NCBI RefSeq assembly: GCF_963528755.1
Contig: NZ_CAURXA010000005.1
Span: 62,001 to 126,000, forward strand
Reading direction: 5' to 3'
Source: Selenomonas sp963528755
GTDB taxonomy: Bacteria; Bacillota; Negativicutes; Selenomonadales; Selenomonadaceae
Length of the DNA stretch: 64,000 nucleotides
The notes beneath the pieces were generated by a model. It was not told the DNA's origin, did no database searches, and saw nothing but the letters and a program-made list of their open reading frames with translations. Of this stretch, positions 1 to 7,631 are shown piece after piece. Each line of letters starts with the position of its first letter. Position 1 is the stretch's first letter. Position numbers and translations under genes: made by a program.

Positions 1-1
1 C

Positions 2-151
2 CCGAAGGACTTCGAACCGACGCTTGCATGGAGCATCGCGTTCGCACGTGATGTTTTGGCAGAAGCGCGGGCAAAGGGCGAACACGTCTACCTCATGCCG
101 ATTCGCACGGGGATTGATGAGTATCTGGGCGGCATATTTGCCGAAGGATAG
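2..151 (+). CDS. C-terminal fragment of an unidentified protein
   Basis: An open frame enters from the left edge and ends at TAG (149-151), leaving 49 codons of a C-terminus (ends IDEYLGGIFAEG). The fragment is amphipathic with no diagnostic motif, and I do not recognise the family. It stops 54 bases before the NfnA-like gene on the same strand, so it may belong to the same transcription unit. The frame and codon use (G/C in third positions) match the neighbours, so it is probably a real gene end. Confidence 0.6.
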   Translation, partial: PKDFEPTLAWSIAFARDVLAEARAKGEHVYLMPIRTGIDEYLGGIFAEG

Positions 152-205
152 AGGGTGTGTCAGAAAACTGATTCTTTGTTTTTAATGCAGAGGAGGGGCA
201 TTGGA

Positions 206-1048
206 ATGTACAGAATCTTAAAGAAGCAAGAGTTGTCACCGGGCATCCTTGAGTACGATATCGAGGCGCCCCGCGTGGCGAAGAAGGCTTTGCCGGGGCA
301 GTTCATCGTCCTGCGCGTCAATGAGGAAGGCGAGCGTGTACCGCTGACGATCGCTGACTTCGACCGCGAAAAGGGAATCGTCACGATCCTCTTCCAGGTC
401 GTCGGCGCATCGACTGAGCTTCTCGCCTCTCTCCAGGAGGGCGATTCTATTCTTGATTTCGTCGGCCCTCTGGGGCAGCCGTCGGAGCTTTCCAATCACA
501 TGGGAACCGTCGTTTTCGTCGGCGGCGGCATCGGCGTCGCGCCCGTCTATCCGATCGCACGCGCGGCGCATGAGCTTGGCAACAAGGTCATCTCGATTCT
601 CGGTGCGAAGACGAAGGACATCCTCATCTTTGAAGAGCGCATGAGGGCGATTTCCGACGAGGTTCTGATCACAACGGACGATGGATCTTACGGCATCAAG
701 GGGTTCGTCACGAACGCCATCGAAGAACTCGTGAAGCGCGGCGAGAAGATCGACCAGGTCACGGCGATCGGCCCGGGCGTCATGATGAAGAGCGTCGCCG
801 AAGCCACGCGCCCCTACGGCATCAAGACCATCGTGAGCCTCAATCCCATCATGGTTGACGGTACGGGCATGTGCGGCGGCTGTCGCGTGCAGGTGGGCGA
901 GGAGACGAAGTTCGCCTGCGTCGACGGCCCCGAGTTCGACGGTCATCTCGTCGATTTCCAGGGATTGATGGCGCGCGGCAGGATGTACCGCACGCAGGAA
1001 GCGAAGGAAAAGGATCACATCTGCAACATCGGCTTGGGGAGGAATTGA
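206..1048 (+). CDS. nfnA: NfnA/SudB-like FAD- and NAD-binding ferredoxin-NADP reductase subunit
   Basis: This 280-residue protein is built like the small subunit of NADH-dependent reduced ferredoxin:NADP oxidoreductase, a cytoplasmic flavin enzyme that moves electrons between NADH, NADPH and ferredoxin. An N-terminal FAD domain carries RVPLTIAD, an NAD domain carries VFVGGGIGVAPVYPIA (near residue 105), and a C-terminal [2Fe-2S] loop contains CGGCRV plus a later Cys. ATG 206 was chosen over an open frame reaching 155 because AGGAGGGG lies 8 bases upstream. One base separates its stop from the large-subunit gene. A sulfide dehydrogenase (SudB) or dihydroorotate dehydrogenase electron-transfer role cannot be separated by sequence alone, but the partner favours NfnAB. 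Confidence 0.85.
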   Translation: MYRILKKQELSPGILEYDIEAPRVAKKALPGQFIVLRVNEEGERVPLTIADFDREKGIVTILFQVVGASTELLASLQEGDSILDFVGPLGQPSELSNHMGTVVFVGGGIGVAPVYPIARAAHELGNKVISILGAKTKDILIFEERMRAISDEVLITTDDGSYGIKGFVTNAIEELVKRGEKIDQVTAIGPGVMMKSVAEATRPYGIKTIVSLNPIMVDGTGMCGGCRVQVGEETKFACVDGPEFDGHLVDFQGLMARGRMYRTQEAKEKDHICNIGLGRN

Positions 1049-1049
1049 C

Positions 1050-2456
1050 ATGGCGTTGGTGCTGGAAAAACATAAGATGCCTGAGCAAGACCCGAAGGTT
1101 CGCGCCCACAACTTTGAAGAAGTGGCGTTGGGCTACGATGAGGAAACAGCGATCGCCGAAGCCGAGCGCTGTCTCAACTGCAAGGTGCCGCAGTGCCGCA
1201 AGGGCTGTCCCGTGTCCGTGCGCATCCCCGAGTTCATCCAGAAGATCAAGGCGCACGATTTTGCGGCGGCGCTCGACATCATCAAGGGCGACAATGCGCT
1301 GCCTGCCGTCTGCGGCCGCGTCTGTCCGCAGGAGAACCAGTGCGAGAAGCTCTGCATCCTCGGCAAGCGGGGCGAGCCTGTCGGCATCGGCAGACTTGAG
1401 CGCTTCGCGGCGGATTGGCAGCTCGCACAGGAAGAAGAGGTCAAGCCCGTCGAGTTCGCCCCGGACGCGCAGAAGGTCGCGATTATCGGCGCAGGTCCTG
1501 CGGGACTTTCGTGCGCCGGCGATCTCGCGAAAAAGGGTTACCGCGTGACGATCTTCGAGGCGCTGCATGTCGCGGGCGGCGTGCTCTCCTACGGCATCCC
1601 TGAGTTCCGCCTGCCGAAGGACGGCGTCGTGCAGAAGGAAGTCGAAAACCTCAGGAAGCTCGGCGTGACGATCGAGCTGAATTCCGTCGTCGGCAGGCTC
1701 TATACGATCGACGAACTCATGGAAGAAGAGGGCTTCGACGCTGTCTTCGTCGGCACGGGCGCGGGCTTGCCGCATTTCATGAACATCCCCGGTGAAAATC
1801 TCAACGGCGTCTATTCCGCCAACGAGTTCCTGACGCGCTGCAACCTCATGAAGGCGTACCGTTTCCCCGACTTTGCGACGCCGATTCACGTCGGCAGGGG
1901 CGTTGCCGTCGTCGGCGGCGGCAACGTCGCCATGGACGCAGCGCGCACGGCTCTGCGGCTCGGCGCGGAGAAAGTCTACATCGTCTACCGCCGCAGCGAG
2001 GAAGAACTGCCCGCAAGGCGCGAGGAAGTACACCATGCGAAGGAAGAGGGCATCGACTTCCGCTTGCTGAACAATCCCGTCGAAATCTTGGGCAACGAAG
2101 AGGGTTGGGTCAAGGCGATCCGCTGCATCAAGATGGAGCTTGGCGAGCCGGACGATTCGGGACGCCGCCGTCCCGTGCCCATCGAAGGCTCGGAGTTCGA
2201 GCTTCCCGTCGATACGGTCATCATGTCCATCGGCACGGGGCCGAATCCCATCGTCGCGACGACGACGCCCGGCATGGATACGACGAAGCGCGGCAACATC
2301 GTCGCTGACGAGGAGACGGGCGCTACGACGAAGGAAGGCGTGTTCGCGGGCGGCGACATAGTGACGGGCGCGGCGACCGTCATCCTGGCGATGGGCGCAG
2401 GCAAGAAGGCGGCCGCCGCCATCGACGAGTATCTGCAGAAGAAAAAGAACGCCTGA
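1050..2456 (+). CDS. nfnB: NfnB/GltD-like FAD-dependent oxidoreductase, large subunit
   Basis: At 468 residues this matches NfnB and the glutamate synthase small-chain family. The N-terminus has two cysteine clusters for [4Fe-4S] centres (CLNCKVPQCRKGCPV and CGRVCPQENQCEKLC). These are followed by an FAD Rossmann motif (GAGPAGLSCAGDLAKKGY, near 148) and an NADPH Rossmann motif (VGGGNVAMDAARTALRLG, near 289). No glutamate synthase large subunit lies nearby, so the pair with the preceding gene most likely forms the electron-bifurcating transhydrogenase. An older annotation as gltA or gltD would reflect homology rather than function. Confidence 0.87.
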   Translation: MALVLEKHKMPEQDPKVRAHNFEEVALGYDEETAIAEAERCLNCKVPQCRKGCPVSVRIPEFIQKIKAHDFAAALDIIKGDNALPAVCGRVCPQENQCEKLCILGKRGEPVGIGRLERFAADWQLAQEEEVKPVEFAPDAQKVAIIGAGPAGLSCAGDLAKKGYRVTIFEALHVAGGVLSYGIPEFRLPKDGVVQKEVENLRKLGVTIELNSVVGRLYTIDELMEEEGFDAVFVGTGAGLPHFMNIPGENLNGVYSANEFLTRCNLMKAYRFPDFATPIHVGRGVAVVGGGNVAMDAARTALRLGAEKVYIVYRRSEEELPARREEVHHAKEEGIDFRLLNNPVEILGNEEGWVKAIRCIKMELGEPDDSGRRRPVPIEGSEFELPVDTVIMSIGTGPNPIVATTTPGMDTTKRGNIVADEETGATTKEGVFAGGDIVTGAATVILAMGAGKKAAAAIDEYLQKKKNA

Positions 2457-2570
2457 ACTTCGAAGAAGACCGAAGCGGCAGGCGTGTCCGGGGGACGCGG
2501 GAGAGGCAGCGTCCCTCGGCGTGTGTACGGCGCGGCAGTGCCGCAGAAAGTGTTTTGCGAGGTGATCGCC

Positions 2571-3131
2571 ATGATGAACTATATCGCGATTGATTTTGAA
2601 ACGGCGACGGGCAGCATGAACTCCGCCTGCAGCGTGGCTACCGTAGAGGTGCGGGACGGACAGCTAAAGGAAGGATGGTCGACGCTCATCCAACCGCCCG
2701 GACTTCGCTTCGACAGCTTCAACATCGGCATCCACGGCATAAGCCCCAAAGATGTGGCAGATGCGCCGACCTTCGCCGAGGTATGGGAAGAGCTGAAGGA
2801 GCGCCTTGCTGGCAAGATTGTCGTCGCGCACAATGCGTCCTTCGACATGGGCGTGCTCAAGGCGTCGCTCCTTGCCAATCGCCTGCAGGCGCCGGATTTT
2901 AGCACATGCTGCACCGTGCGCATCGCACGCAAGGTCTGGCCTGGTCTTGACGATCACAAGCTCAACACCGTAGGCGCACACCTCAATATCAATTTCCGCC
3001 ACCACCGCGCCTTGGATGATGCCAGAACGTGCGCCGCTATCCCGCTTTTCGCAGGCATGGAAACGGGCACCGACGATATAGAAGAGCTTGCGCAGAAAAT
3101 CGGCGTAAGGATCGGCCATTTCGGCGCGTGA
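2571..3131 (+). CDS. DEDDh 3'-5' exonuclease, DNA polymerase III epsilon-like
   Basis: A 187-residue single-domain exonuclease. The acidic residues are visible as AIDFETA (ExoI), VAHNASFDMGVL (ExoII) and HRALDDARTC (ExoIII with the catalytic His), so it should remove nucleotides from 3' ends by a two-metal mechanism. The start is ATG 2571 with GAGGTG 7 bases upstream; 2574 is also possible. The in-frame extension upstream runs through a GC-rich inverted repeat (GGGACGC 2492-2498 with GCGTCCC 2509-2515) and is unlikely to be translated. Free-standing epsilon-like proteins are common in Firmicutes with PolC, so a repair or RNA-processing role is as likely as proofreading. Confidence 0.85.
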   Translation: MMNYIAIDFETATGSMNSACSVATVEVRDGQLKEGWSTLIQPPGLRFDSFNIGIHGISPKDVADAPTFAEVWEELKERLAGKIVVAHNASFDMGVLKASLLANRLQAPDFSTCCTVRIARKVWPGLDDHKLNTVGAHLNINFRHHRALDDARTCAAIPLFAGMETGTDDIEELAQKIGVRIGHFGA

Positions 3132-3198
3132 GACAAACATCCACCTGTCTGCTGCAGCTATGCAGCGGAAGCTTACCAATCGAAAAGAGGCTATAAAA

Positions 3199-4050
3199 AT
3201 GGAAAGACAGAAGAGAGTCTTGGCGATTCATGATATTTCGGGCGTGGGGAAGTGCTCGCTGACGGTGGCCTTGCCGATCATATCGGCGGCGGGCGTCGAG
3301 TGCTCGGTGCTGCCGACGGCGGTCTTGTCGACGCATACGGGCGGCTTCACGGGCTTCACCTATCGTGACCTGACTGAGGACATCTCGCCGATGGTCGCGC
3401 ATTGGCAGTCGCTTCGTCTGAAATTCGACGGCATCTACACGGGCTTTCTCGGATCTTTCGAGCAAATTAAGCTTGTCGGCGATGCTTTCTCCGCCTTGGC
3501 GGACAAGGATACGCTGCTCTTCGTCGACCCTGTGATGGCGGACGGCGGCAAGCTTTATTCCATTTTCGACGAGACATTCCCGCCGGCGATGAAGGGGCTT
3601 TGCTCCAAGGCGGACGTCATTCTGCCCAACATGACGGAGGCGGCGTTCATGCTCGGTGAGGACTACGCGGAAGGTCCCTACACGCGCGAGTATGTGGAAG
3701 GTCTGCTGCGCCGTCTGGCGAAGGCGATTCCCGTCAAGCATATCGTGCTGACGGGCGTCTATTTTGACGACAAGGAACTTGGCGCGGCGGTTTATGATGC
3801 GGCGGCGGACGATGTTTGCTATGTCCTCGGCAAGAATATTCCGGGCAGTTACCACGGTACGGGCGATGTGTTCGGCAGCGCCTTCGTTGGCGCGGCGGTC
3901 GGCGGCAAGCCGATCGCGGAGGCAGCACGTATCGCCGTCGACTATACGGTGGAGTGCATCGCCTGGACGAAGGAGGCGGGCACGGACATCCGCTACGGCG
4001 TCAACTTCGAGCGCTACCTTGGAGACTACAGCAGAAAACTCGGTCTTTGA
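3199..4050 (+). CDS. Pyridoxal/pyridoxamine kinase (PfkB-like)
   Basis: A 283-residue ribokinase-fold kinase that would phosphorylate pyridoxal or pyridoxamine in the vitamin B6 salvage pathway. Diagnostic stretches are GVGKCSLTVALPIISAAG near the N-terminus, VLSTHTGGFTG, VDPVMADGG and the C-terminal anion-hole/catalytic motif GTGDVFGSAF. ATG 3199 follows AGAGG at about 10 bases. PdxK and PdxY types are hard to separate by eye, so no symbol is given. It sits alone between the exonuclease and the rpsO promoter. Confidence 0.85.
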   Translation: MERQKRVLAIHDISGVGKCSLTVALPIISAAGVECSVLPTAVLSTHTGGFTGFTYRDLTEDISPMVAHWQSLRLKFDGIYTGFLGSFEQIKLVGDAFSALADKDTLLFVDPVMADGGKLYSIFDETFPPAMKGLCSKADVILPNMTEAAFMLGEDYAEGPYTREYVEGLLRRLAKAIPVKHIVLTGVYFDDKELGAAVYDAAADDVCYVLGKNIPGSYHGTGDVFGSAFVGAAVGGKPIAEAARIAVDYTVECIAWTKEAGTDIRYGVNFERYLGDYSRKLGL

Positions 4051-4085
4051 GGCCGGATATATGCCGGAAGGTGCATGCCGAAGGC

Positions 4086-4114
4086 TTGCAAGGGCGAAGA
4101 AATTGTGCTATAAT
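4086..4114 (+). promoter_or_regulatory. Sigma-A type promoter for rpsO
   Basis: TTGCAA (4086-4091) and TATAAT (4109-4114) are separated by 17 bases, with an extended TGTGC just before the -10. This predicts a leader of roughly 90 bases before the rpsO start. Confidence 0.75.
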
Positions 4115-4139
4115 GCCATAGACGTTTTAAGTAATTCCA

Positions 4140-4177
4140 CAGCTACGACACCGATTTCTCCGACGATGCCGTGGCTG
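4140..4177 (+). promoter_or_regulatory. Candidate rpsO leader hairpin (possible S15 site)
   Basis: CAGCTACG (4140-4147) pairs with CGTGGCTG (4170-4177) with one G-U pair, closing a 22-base loop between the promoter and the ribosome-binding site. S15 often represses its own mRNA through leader structures in other bacteria. Whether this hairpin does so is inference from position only. Confidence 0.3.
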
Positions 4178-4212
4178 CAGGAGAAAAGAGAGACGCTTAG
4201 GAGGGCTTATTC

Positions 4213-4479
4213 ATGCTGACACAGGAAGCGAAGCAGAAGATTATCGAGGAAAATGCCGTACACGAAGGCGACACGGGTTCGCCCGAGGTGCAGATCGCGC
4301 TCTTGACGGCGCGTATCGTCTACCTCACGGAGCATCTGAAAGAGCACAAGAAGGATCACCATTCGAGACGCGGCCTTTTGAAGATGGTCGGTCATCGCAG
4401 GAGGCTTCTGAGCTACCTCTACAACAGTGACATCGAGCGCTATCGCGCGATTATCGCAAAACTGAACTTGAGGAAGTAA
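4213..4479 (+). CDS. rpsO: 30S ribosomal protein S15
   Basis: At 88 residues it is the usual S15 length and contains the conserved GDTGSPEVQIALLTARI helix and the HHSRRGLLKMVGHRRRLL rRNA-binding segment. S15 is a primary binder of the 16S central domain. AGGAGGG lies 7-8 bases upstream of ATG. It has its own promoter and a strong terminator, and pnp follows, the classic rpsO-pnp order. Confidence 0.97.
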   Translation: MLTQEAKQKIIEENAVHEGDTGSPEVQIALLTARIVYLTEHLKEHKKDHHSRRGLLKMVGHRRRLLSYLYNSDIERYRAIIAKLNLRK

Positions 4480-4485
4480 GAGAGA

Positions 4486-4513
4486 GGCGGGGATTTGTTC
4501 CCGCCTTTTTTTG
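4486..4513 (+). terminator. Rho-independent terminator after rpsO
   Basis: GGCGGG...CCCGCC with a short loop (ATTTGTT region) is followed by seven T residues, directly after the rpsO stop. Confidence 0.9.
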
Positions 4514-4588
4514 CATGTGGCAAGGATAATGCGTTTTTTTGTCGAATAAGGTCATGAATCAAAGAGTGAAAATTTAGGAGGAACTCAA

Positions 4589-6658
4589 ATGCAGAGTTTT
4601 GAAATGCAGGTTGGAGGCCGTCCGCTGATCATCGAGCACGGGAAGATGGCGAAGCAGGCGAACGGCTCCGTTCTTGTCCGTTACGGCGATACGGTGGTGC
4701 TCGTCGCGGCGACTGCGTCGGCAGAGCCGCGCGAGGGAATCGACTTCTTTCCGCTGACGGTTGACTTCGAAGAAAAGATGTACGCTGCCGGCAAGATTCC
4801 GGGCGGCTTCATCAAGCGCGAAGGCCGTCCGAGCGAATCGGCGATTCTTTGCAGCCGTCTCATCGACCGTCCGATCCGCCCGCTTTTTCCCGAGGGTTTC
4901 CGCAACGATGTGCAGATCATCGCTACGGTGCTCTGCGTCGACCAGGACAATGCTCCCGAGATCGCCGGCATGATCGGCGCTTCGTGCGCTCTTTGCGTCT
5001 CGGACATCCCGTTTGCTGGACCGATCGCAGGCGTCAAGGTCGGCCGCGTCGACGGCGAACTCGTCATCAATCCGACGGAGGCGCAGCGTGTAATTTCCGA
5101 CTTGAATCTGACAGTTGCCGGCTCGCACGACGCCGTCATGATGGTCGAGGCGGGAGCGAATGAGCTCCCCGAGGAAGTCATCCTCGAAGCGATCCTCTTC
5201 GGACACAAGGAGATTCAGCGCATCGTCGAGTTCCAGCAGGAGATCGTCGCCGCCTGCGGCAAGGAGAAGCGCGAGGTCAAGCTCTTCCTCGCGCCAGAAG
5301 AACTCGATCGGGCGATTCGCGACTACGCTTCTTCGCGTCTCGACGAAGCTGTGCGCAATCCCGACAAGCTCGACCGCGACGAACATATCGCCGCCATCGG
5401 CGCGGAGGTTCTGGAGCATTTCCTCGCGGACTATCCCGAGAATGCCAAGGAGATCGCCGCCGTCACGCACAAGATCGTCAAGGAGAGCGTGCGCCGCATG
5501 ATCACGCATGAGAAGATTCGTCCCGACGGGCGTGCGCTCGATGAGGTGCGCCCCGTGAGCTGCGAGGTCGGCCTTTTGCCGCGCACGCACGGCTCGGGGC
5601 TTTTCACGCGCGGACAGACGCAGGTACTTACGATCACGACGCTCGGCTCCGTCGGCGACGAGCAGATCATCGACGGTCTCGGTCCCGAGCAGTCGAAGCA
5701 CTACATTCATCAGTACAACTTCCCCGGCTACAGCGTCGGCGAGGCGCGTCCCGCACGTGGCCCCGGCAGGCGTGAGATCGGTCACGGCGCTCTGGCGGAG
5801 CGTGCGCTCCTGCCCATGATTCCCTCGCTCGATGAGTTCCCCTATACGATCCGCCTCGTGTCGGAGGTCTTGGAGTCGAACGGCTCAAGCTCCATGGGAA
5901 GCGTCTGCGGCAGCACGCTCTCGCTGATGAACGCGGGCGTTCCGATCAAGCGTCCCGTGTCGGGCGTCGCCATGGGACTCGTCAAGGACGGTGACCACTA
6001 TACGATCCTGACGGACATCCAGGGCATGGAGGACGCGCTCGGCGATATGGACTTCAAGGTCGCGGGCACGGAGAAGGGCGTGACGGCGATCCAGATGGAC
6101 ATCAAGATTGCCGGCATCACGCGCGACATTCTCCTTTCGGCGCTCTCGCAGGCGAAGCGCGGCCGCGCCTTCATCTTAGAGAAGATGCTCGCCGTCATCG
6201 ACAAGCCAGCAGCCGATCTCTCACCCTATGCGCCGCGCGTCACGGTCATGAAAATCCATGTCGACAAGATCCGCGAGGTCATCGGCTCGGGCGGCAAGAC
6301 GATCAAGAAGATCATCGACGAGACGGGGGCGCAGATCGACATCCAGGAGGACGGCACAATCTTCATCGCGGCGGCGGACGGCGAGGGCGCAAAGAAGGCG
6401 CAGCAGATTATCGAGGACATCGTGCGCGATGTGGAAGTCGGCGCTGTCTACAAGGGTAGAGTCACGCGCATCATGAACTTCGGTGCTTTCGTTGAAATCT
6501 TGCCGGGCAAGGAGGGGCTTTGCCACATCTCCCAGCTCGCGCGCCATCGCGTCGCTCAGGTCGAGGACGTCGTGCATGAAGGCGATGAGCTTGAAGTCAA
6601 GGTCGTCGAGATCGACAAGCAGGGACGTGTGAACCTCTCGCACAAGGTTCTTCTCTGA
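4589..6658 (+). CDS. pnp: Polyribonucleotide nucleotidyltransferase (PNPase)
   Basis: A 689-residue phosphorolytic 3'-5' exoribonuclease of the RNA degradosome. It has two RNase PH domains (FTRGQTQVLTITTLGS in the second), an all-alpha linker, a KH domain near 550-610 (VIGSGGKTIKKIIDETGA, with the GxxG loop) and a C-terminal S1 domain (GAVYKGRVTRIMNFGAFVEI, near 618-687). Length and domain order are standard. AGGAGG precedes ATG by 8 bases. A hairpin terminator follows. Confidence 0.97.
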   Translation: MQSFEMQVGGRPLIIEHGKMAKQANGSVLVRYGDTVVLVAATASAEPREGIDFFPLTVDFEEKMYAAGKIPGGFIKREGRPSESAILCSRLIDRPIRPLFPEGFRNDVQIIATVLCVDQDNAPEIAGMIGASCALCVSDIPFAGPIAGVKVGRVDGELVINPTEAQRVISDLNLTVAGSHDAVMMVEAGANELPEEVILEAILFGHKEIQRIVEFQQEIVAACGKEKREVKLFLAPEELDRAIRDYASSRLDEAVRNPDKLDRDEHIAAIGAEVLEHFLADYPENAKEIAAVTHKIVKESVRRMITHEKIRPDGRALDEVRPVSCEVGLLPRTHGSGLFTRGQTQVLTITTLGSVGDEQIIDGLGPEQSKHYIHQYNFPGYSVGEARPARGPGRREIGHGALAERALLPMIPSLDEFPYTIRLVSEVLESNGSSSMGSVCGSTLSLMNAGVPIKRPVSGVAMGLVKDGDHYTILTDIQGMEDALGDMDFKVAGTEKGVTAIQMDIKIAGITRDILLSALSQAKRGRAFILEKMLAVIDKPAADLSPYAPRVTVMKIHVDKIREVIGSGGKTIKKIIDETGAQIDIQEDGTIFIAAADGEGAKKAQQIIEDIVRDVEVGAVYKGRVTRIMNFGAFVEILPGKEGLCHISQLARHRVAQVEDVVHEGDELEVKVVEIDKQGRVNLSHKVLL

Positions 6659-6670
6659 TTATAGGAATCG

Positions 6671-6706
6671 AAGACTCGCGCTGCTTGTTGCGGCGCGAGT
6701 CTTTTA
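6671..6706 (+). terminator. Rho-independent terminator after pnp
   Basis: AAGACTCGCGC pairs with GCGCGAGTCTT around a TGCTTGTTGCG loop and is followed by a short T run (CTTTTATT). Confidence 0.85.
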
Positions 6707-6751
6707 TTGAGATTTAATTCCTATTCTTGCACCGCGTGCTTTTCGCGCTTA

Positions 6752-6780
6752 TTGTCTTTTCTCTTCTATGACGGTATAAT
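6752..6780 (+). promoter_or_regulatory. Sigma-A type promoter upstream of the rodZ-like gene
   Basis: TTGTCT (6752-6757), a 17-base spacer and a perfect TATAAT (6775-6780). It lies downstream of the pnp terminator, so it should start the rodZ-ygiQ-nrdR transcript. Confidence 0.7.
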
Positions 6781-6826
6781 GGAATGGGAAGTTTTATTGG
6801 GGAGCTTTCGGAAAGGATGAATTTTG

Positions 6827-7624
6827 ATGATAGGCGATCTTCTGCGCAGGGAACGCGAGAGGCAGAATTTATCGATCAAAGATATTGAAAAGGCTACGAG
6901 CATACGCGCTTTATATATAGATGCAATCGAGAAGGGCGAATACAAGACATTGCCCGGCGAGGTCTATGCGAAGGGATTTGTCCGCAATTATGCAAACTAT
7001 TTGAAGCTTAATGCCAACGAGATCGTAAACGCTTTCAACGAAGAGATGCACCCGCAGGAAGAACTGCACGAGGCGGCGGAGTCTTCTTCTGCGGAAGAAG
7101 CGAGGCAGGTGCAGCCCGTGGAAAGGAACAGGGAAGAATACCGAGGGCCGAAGATCACCTCGCTTGAAAGTTATCCGATGGAGAAGAGCTCCCATGGCGT
7201 TCGCAACGCCTTGATGGTGGCGGTGGCCGTCTTCGCCGTCGCCTTGGTGGCGCTCATCGCCTTCGGCGGAGACGAAGAGCCGAGTGCTCCCGCACCGCGT
7301 GCAAAGACGCAGACGCAGCAGGGGCAGAAGCCGGGACAGAAGCAGACGGAGGCCGCGCCGAAGCCGGCAGCCGACGGTGTAGAGGTGAAGCTCAGTTTCA
7401 CCGATCTCTGCTGGACAGAAGTCGTCGTTGACGGCAAGACGGAGTTCGAGGGGACGGCTGAAAAGGGCAAGGTCTTGACGCTCAAGGGTAAGGACAAGGT
7501 GCGCATCACGGCGGGCAATGCCGGAGCGCTCAACTATTCTCTGAATGGCAAGGATATGGGCGCGATCGGGCAGAAGGGCGAAGTGGTGGAGAAGACCTTT
7601 ACCAAAGAGAATGCGGCGAAGTGA
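6827..7624 (+). CDS. RodZ-like membrane protein (HTH_25 + TM + DUF4115)
   Basis: A 265-residue bitopic protein. The N-terminus is a Cro/CI-like helix-turn-helix (LLRRERERQNLSIKDIEKAT, then EKGEYKTLPGEVYAKGFVRN) as in RodZ, which links MreB filaments to the membrane in rod-shape control. An acidic linker follows, then one hydrophobic segment near 130-155 (ALMVAVAVFAVALVALIAF), an Ala/Gln/Pro-rich stretch and a beta-rich extracytoplasmic DUF4115 domain. ATG 6827 is preferred over the TTG just before it because GAAAGG is about 10 bases upstream. No mreB lies nearby, so the cellular role is inferred from family. Confidence 0.85.
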   Translation: MIGDLLRRERERQNLSIKDIEKATSIRALYIDAIEKGEYKTLPGEVYAKGFVRNYANYLKLNANEIVNAFNEEMHPQEELHEAAESSSAEEARQVQPVERNREEYRGPKITSLESYPMEKSSHGVRNALMVAVAVFAVALVALIAFGGDEEPSAPAPRAKTQTQQGQKPGQKQTEAAPKPAADGVEVKLSFTDLCWTEVVVDGKTEFEGTAEKGKVLTLKGKDKVRITAGNAGALNYSLNGKDMGAIGQKGEVVEKTFTKENAAK

Positions 7625-7631
7625 TCGATCG

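Noticed and set aside
2492..2515. GGGACGC/GCGTCCC inverted repeat after nfnB as a terminator
   Set aside because: It is followed by a GC-rich stretch with no T run, so factor-independent termination is unlikely.
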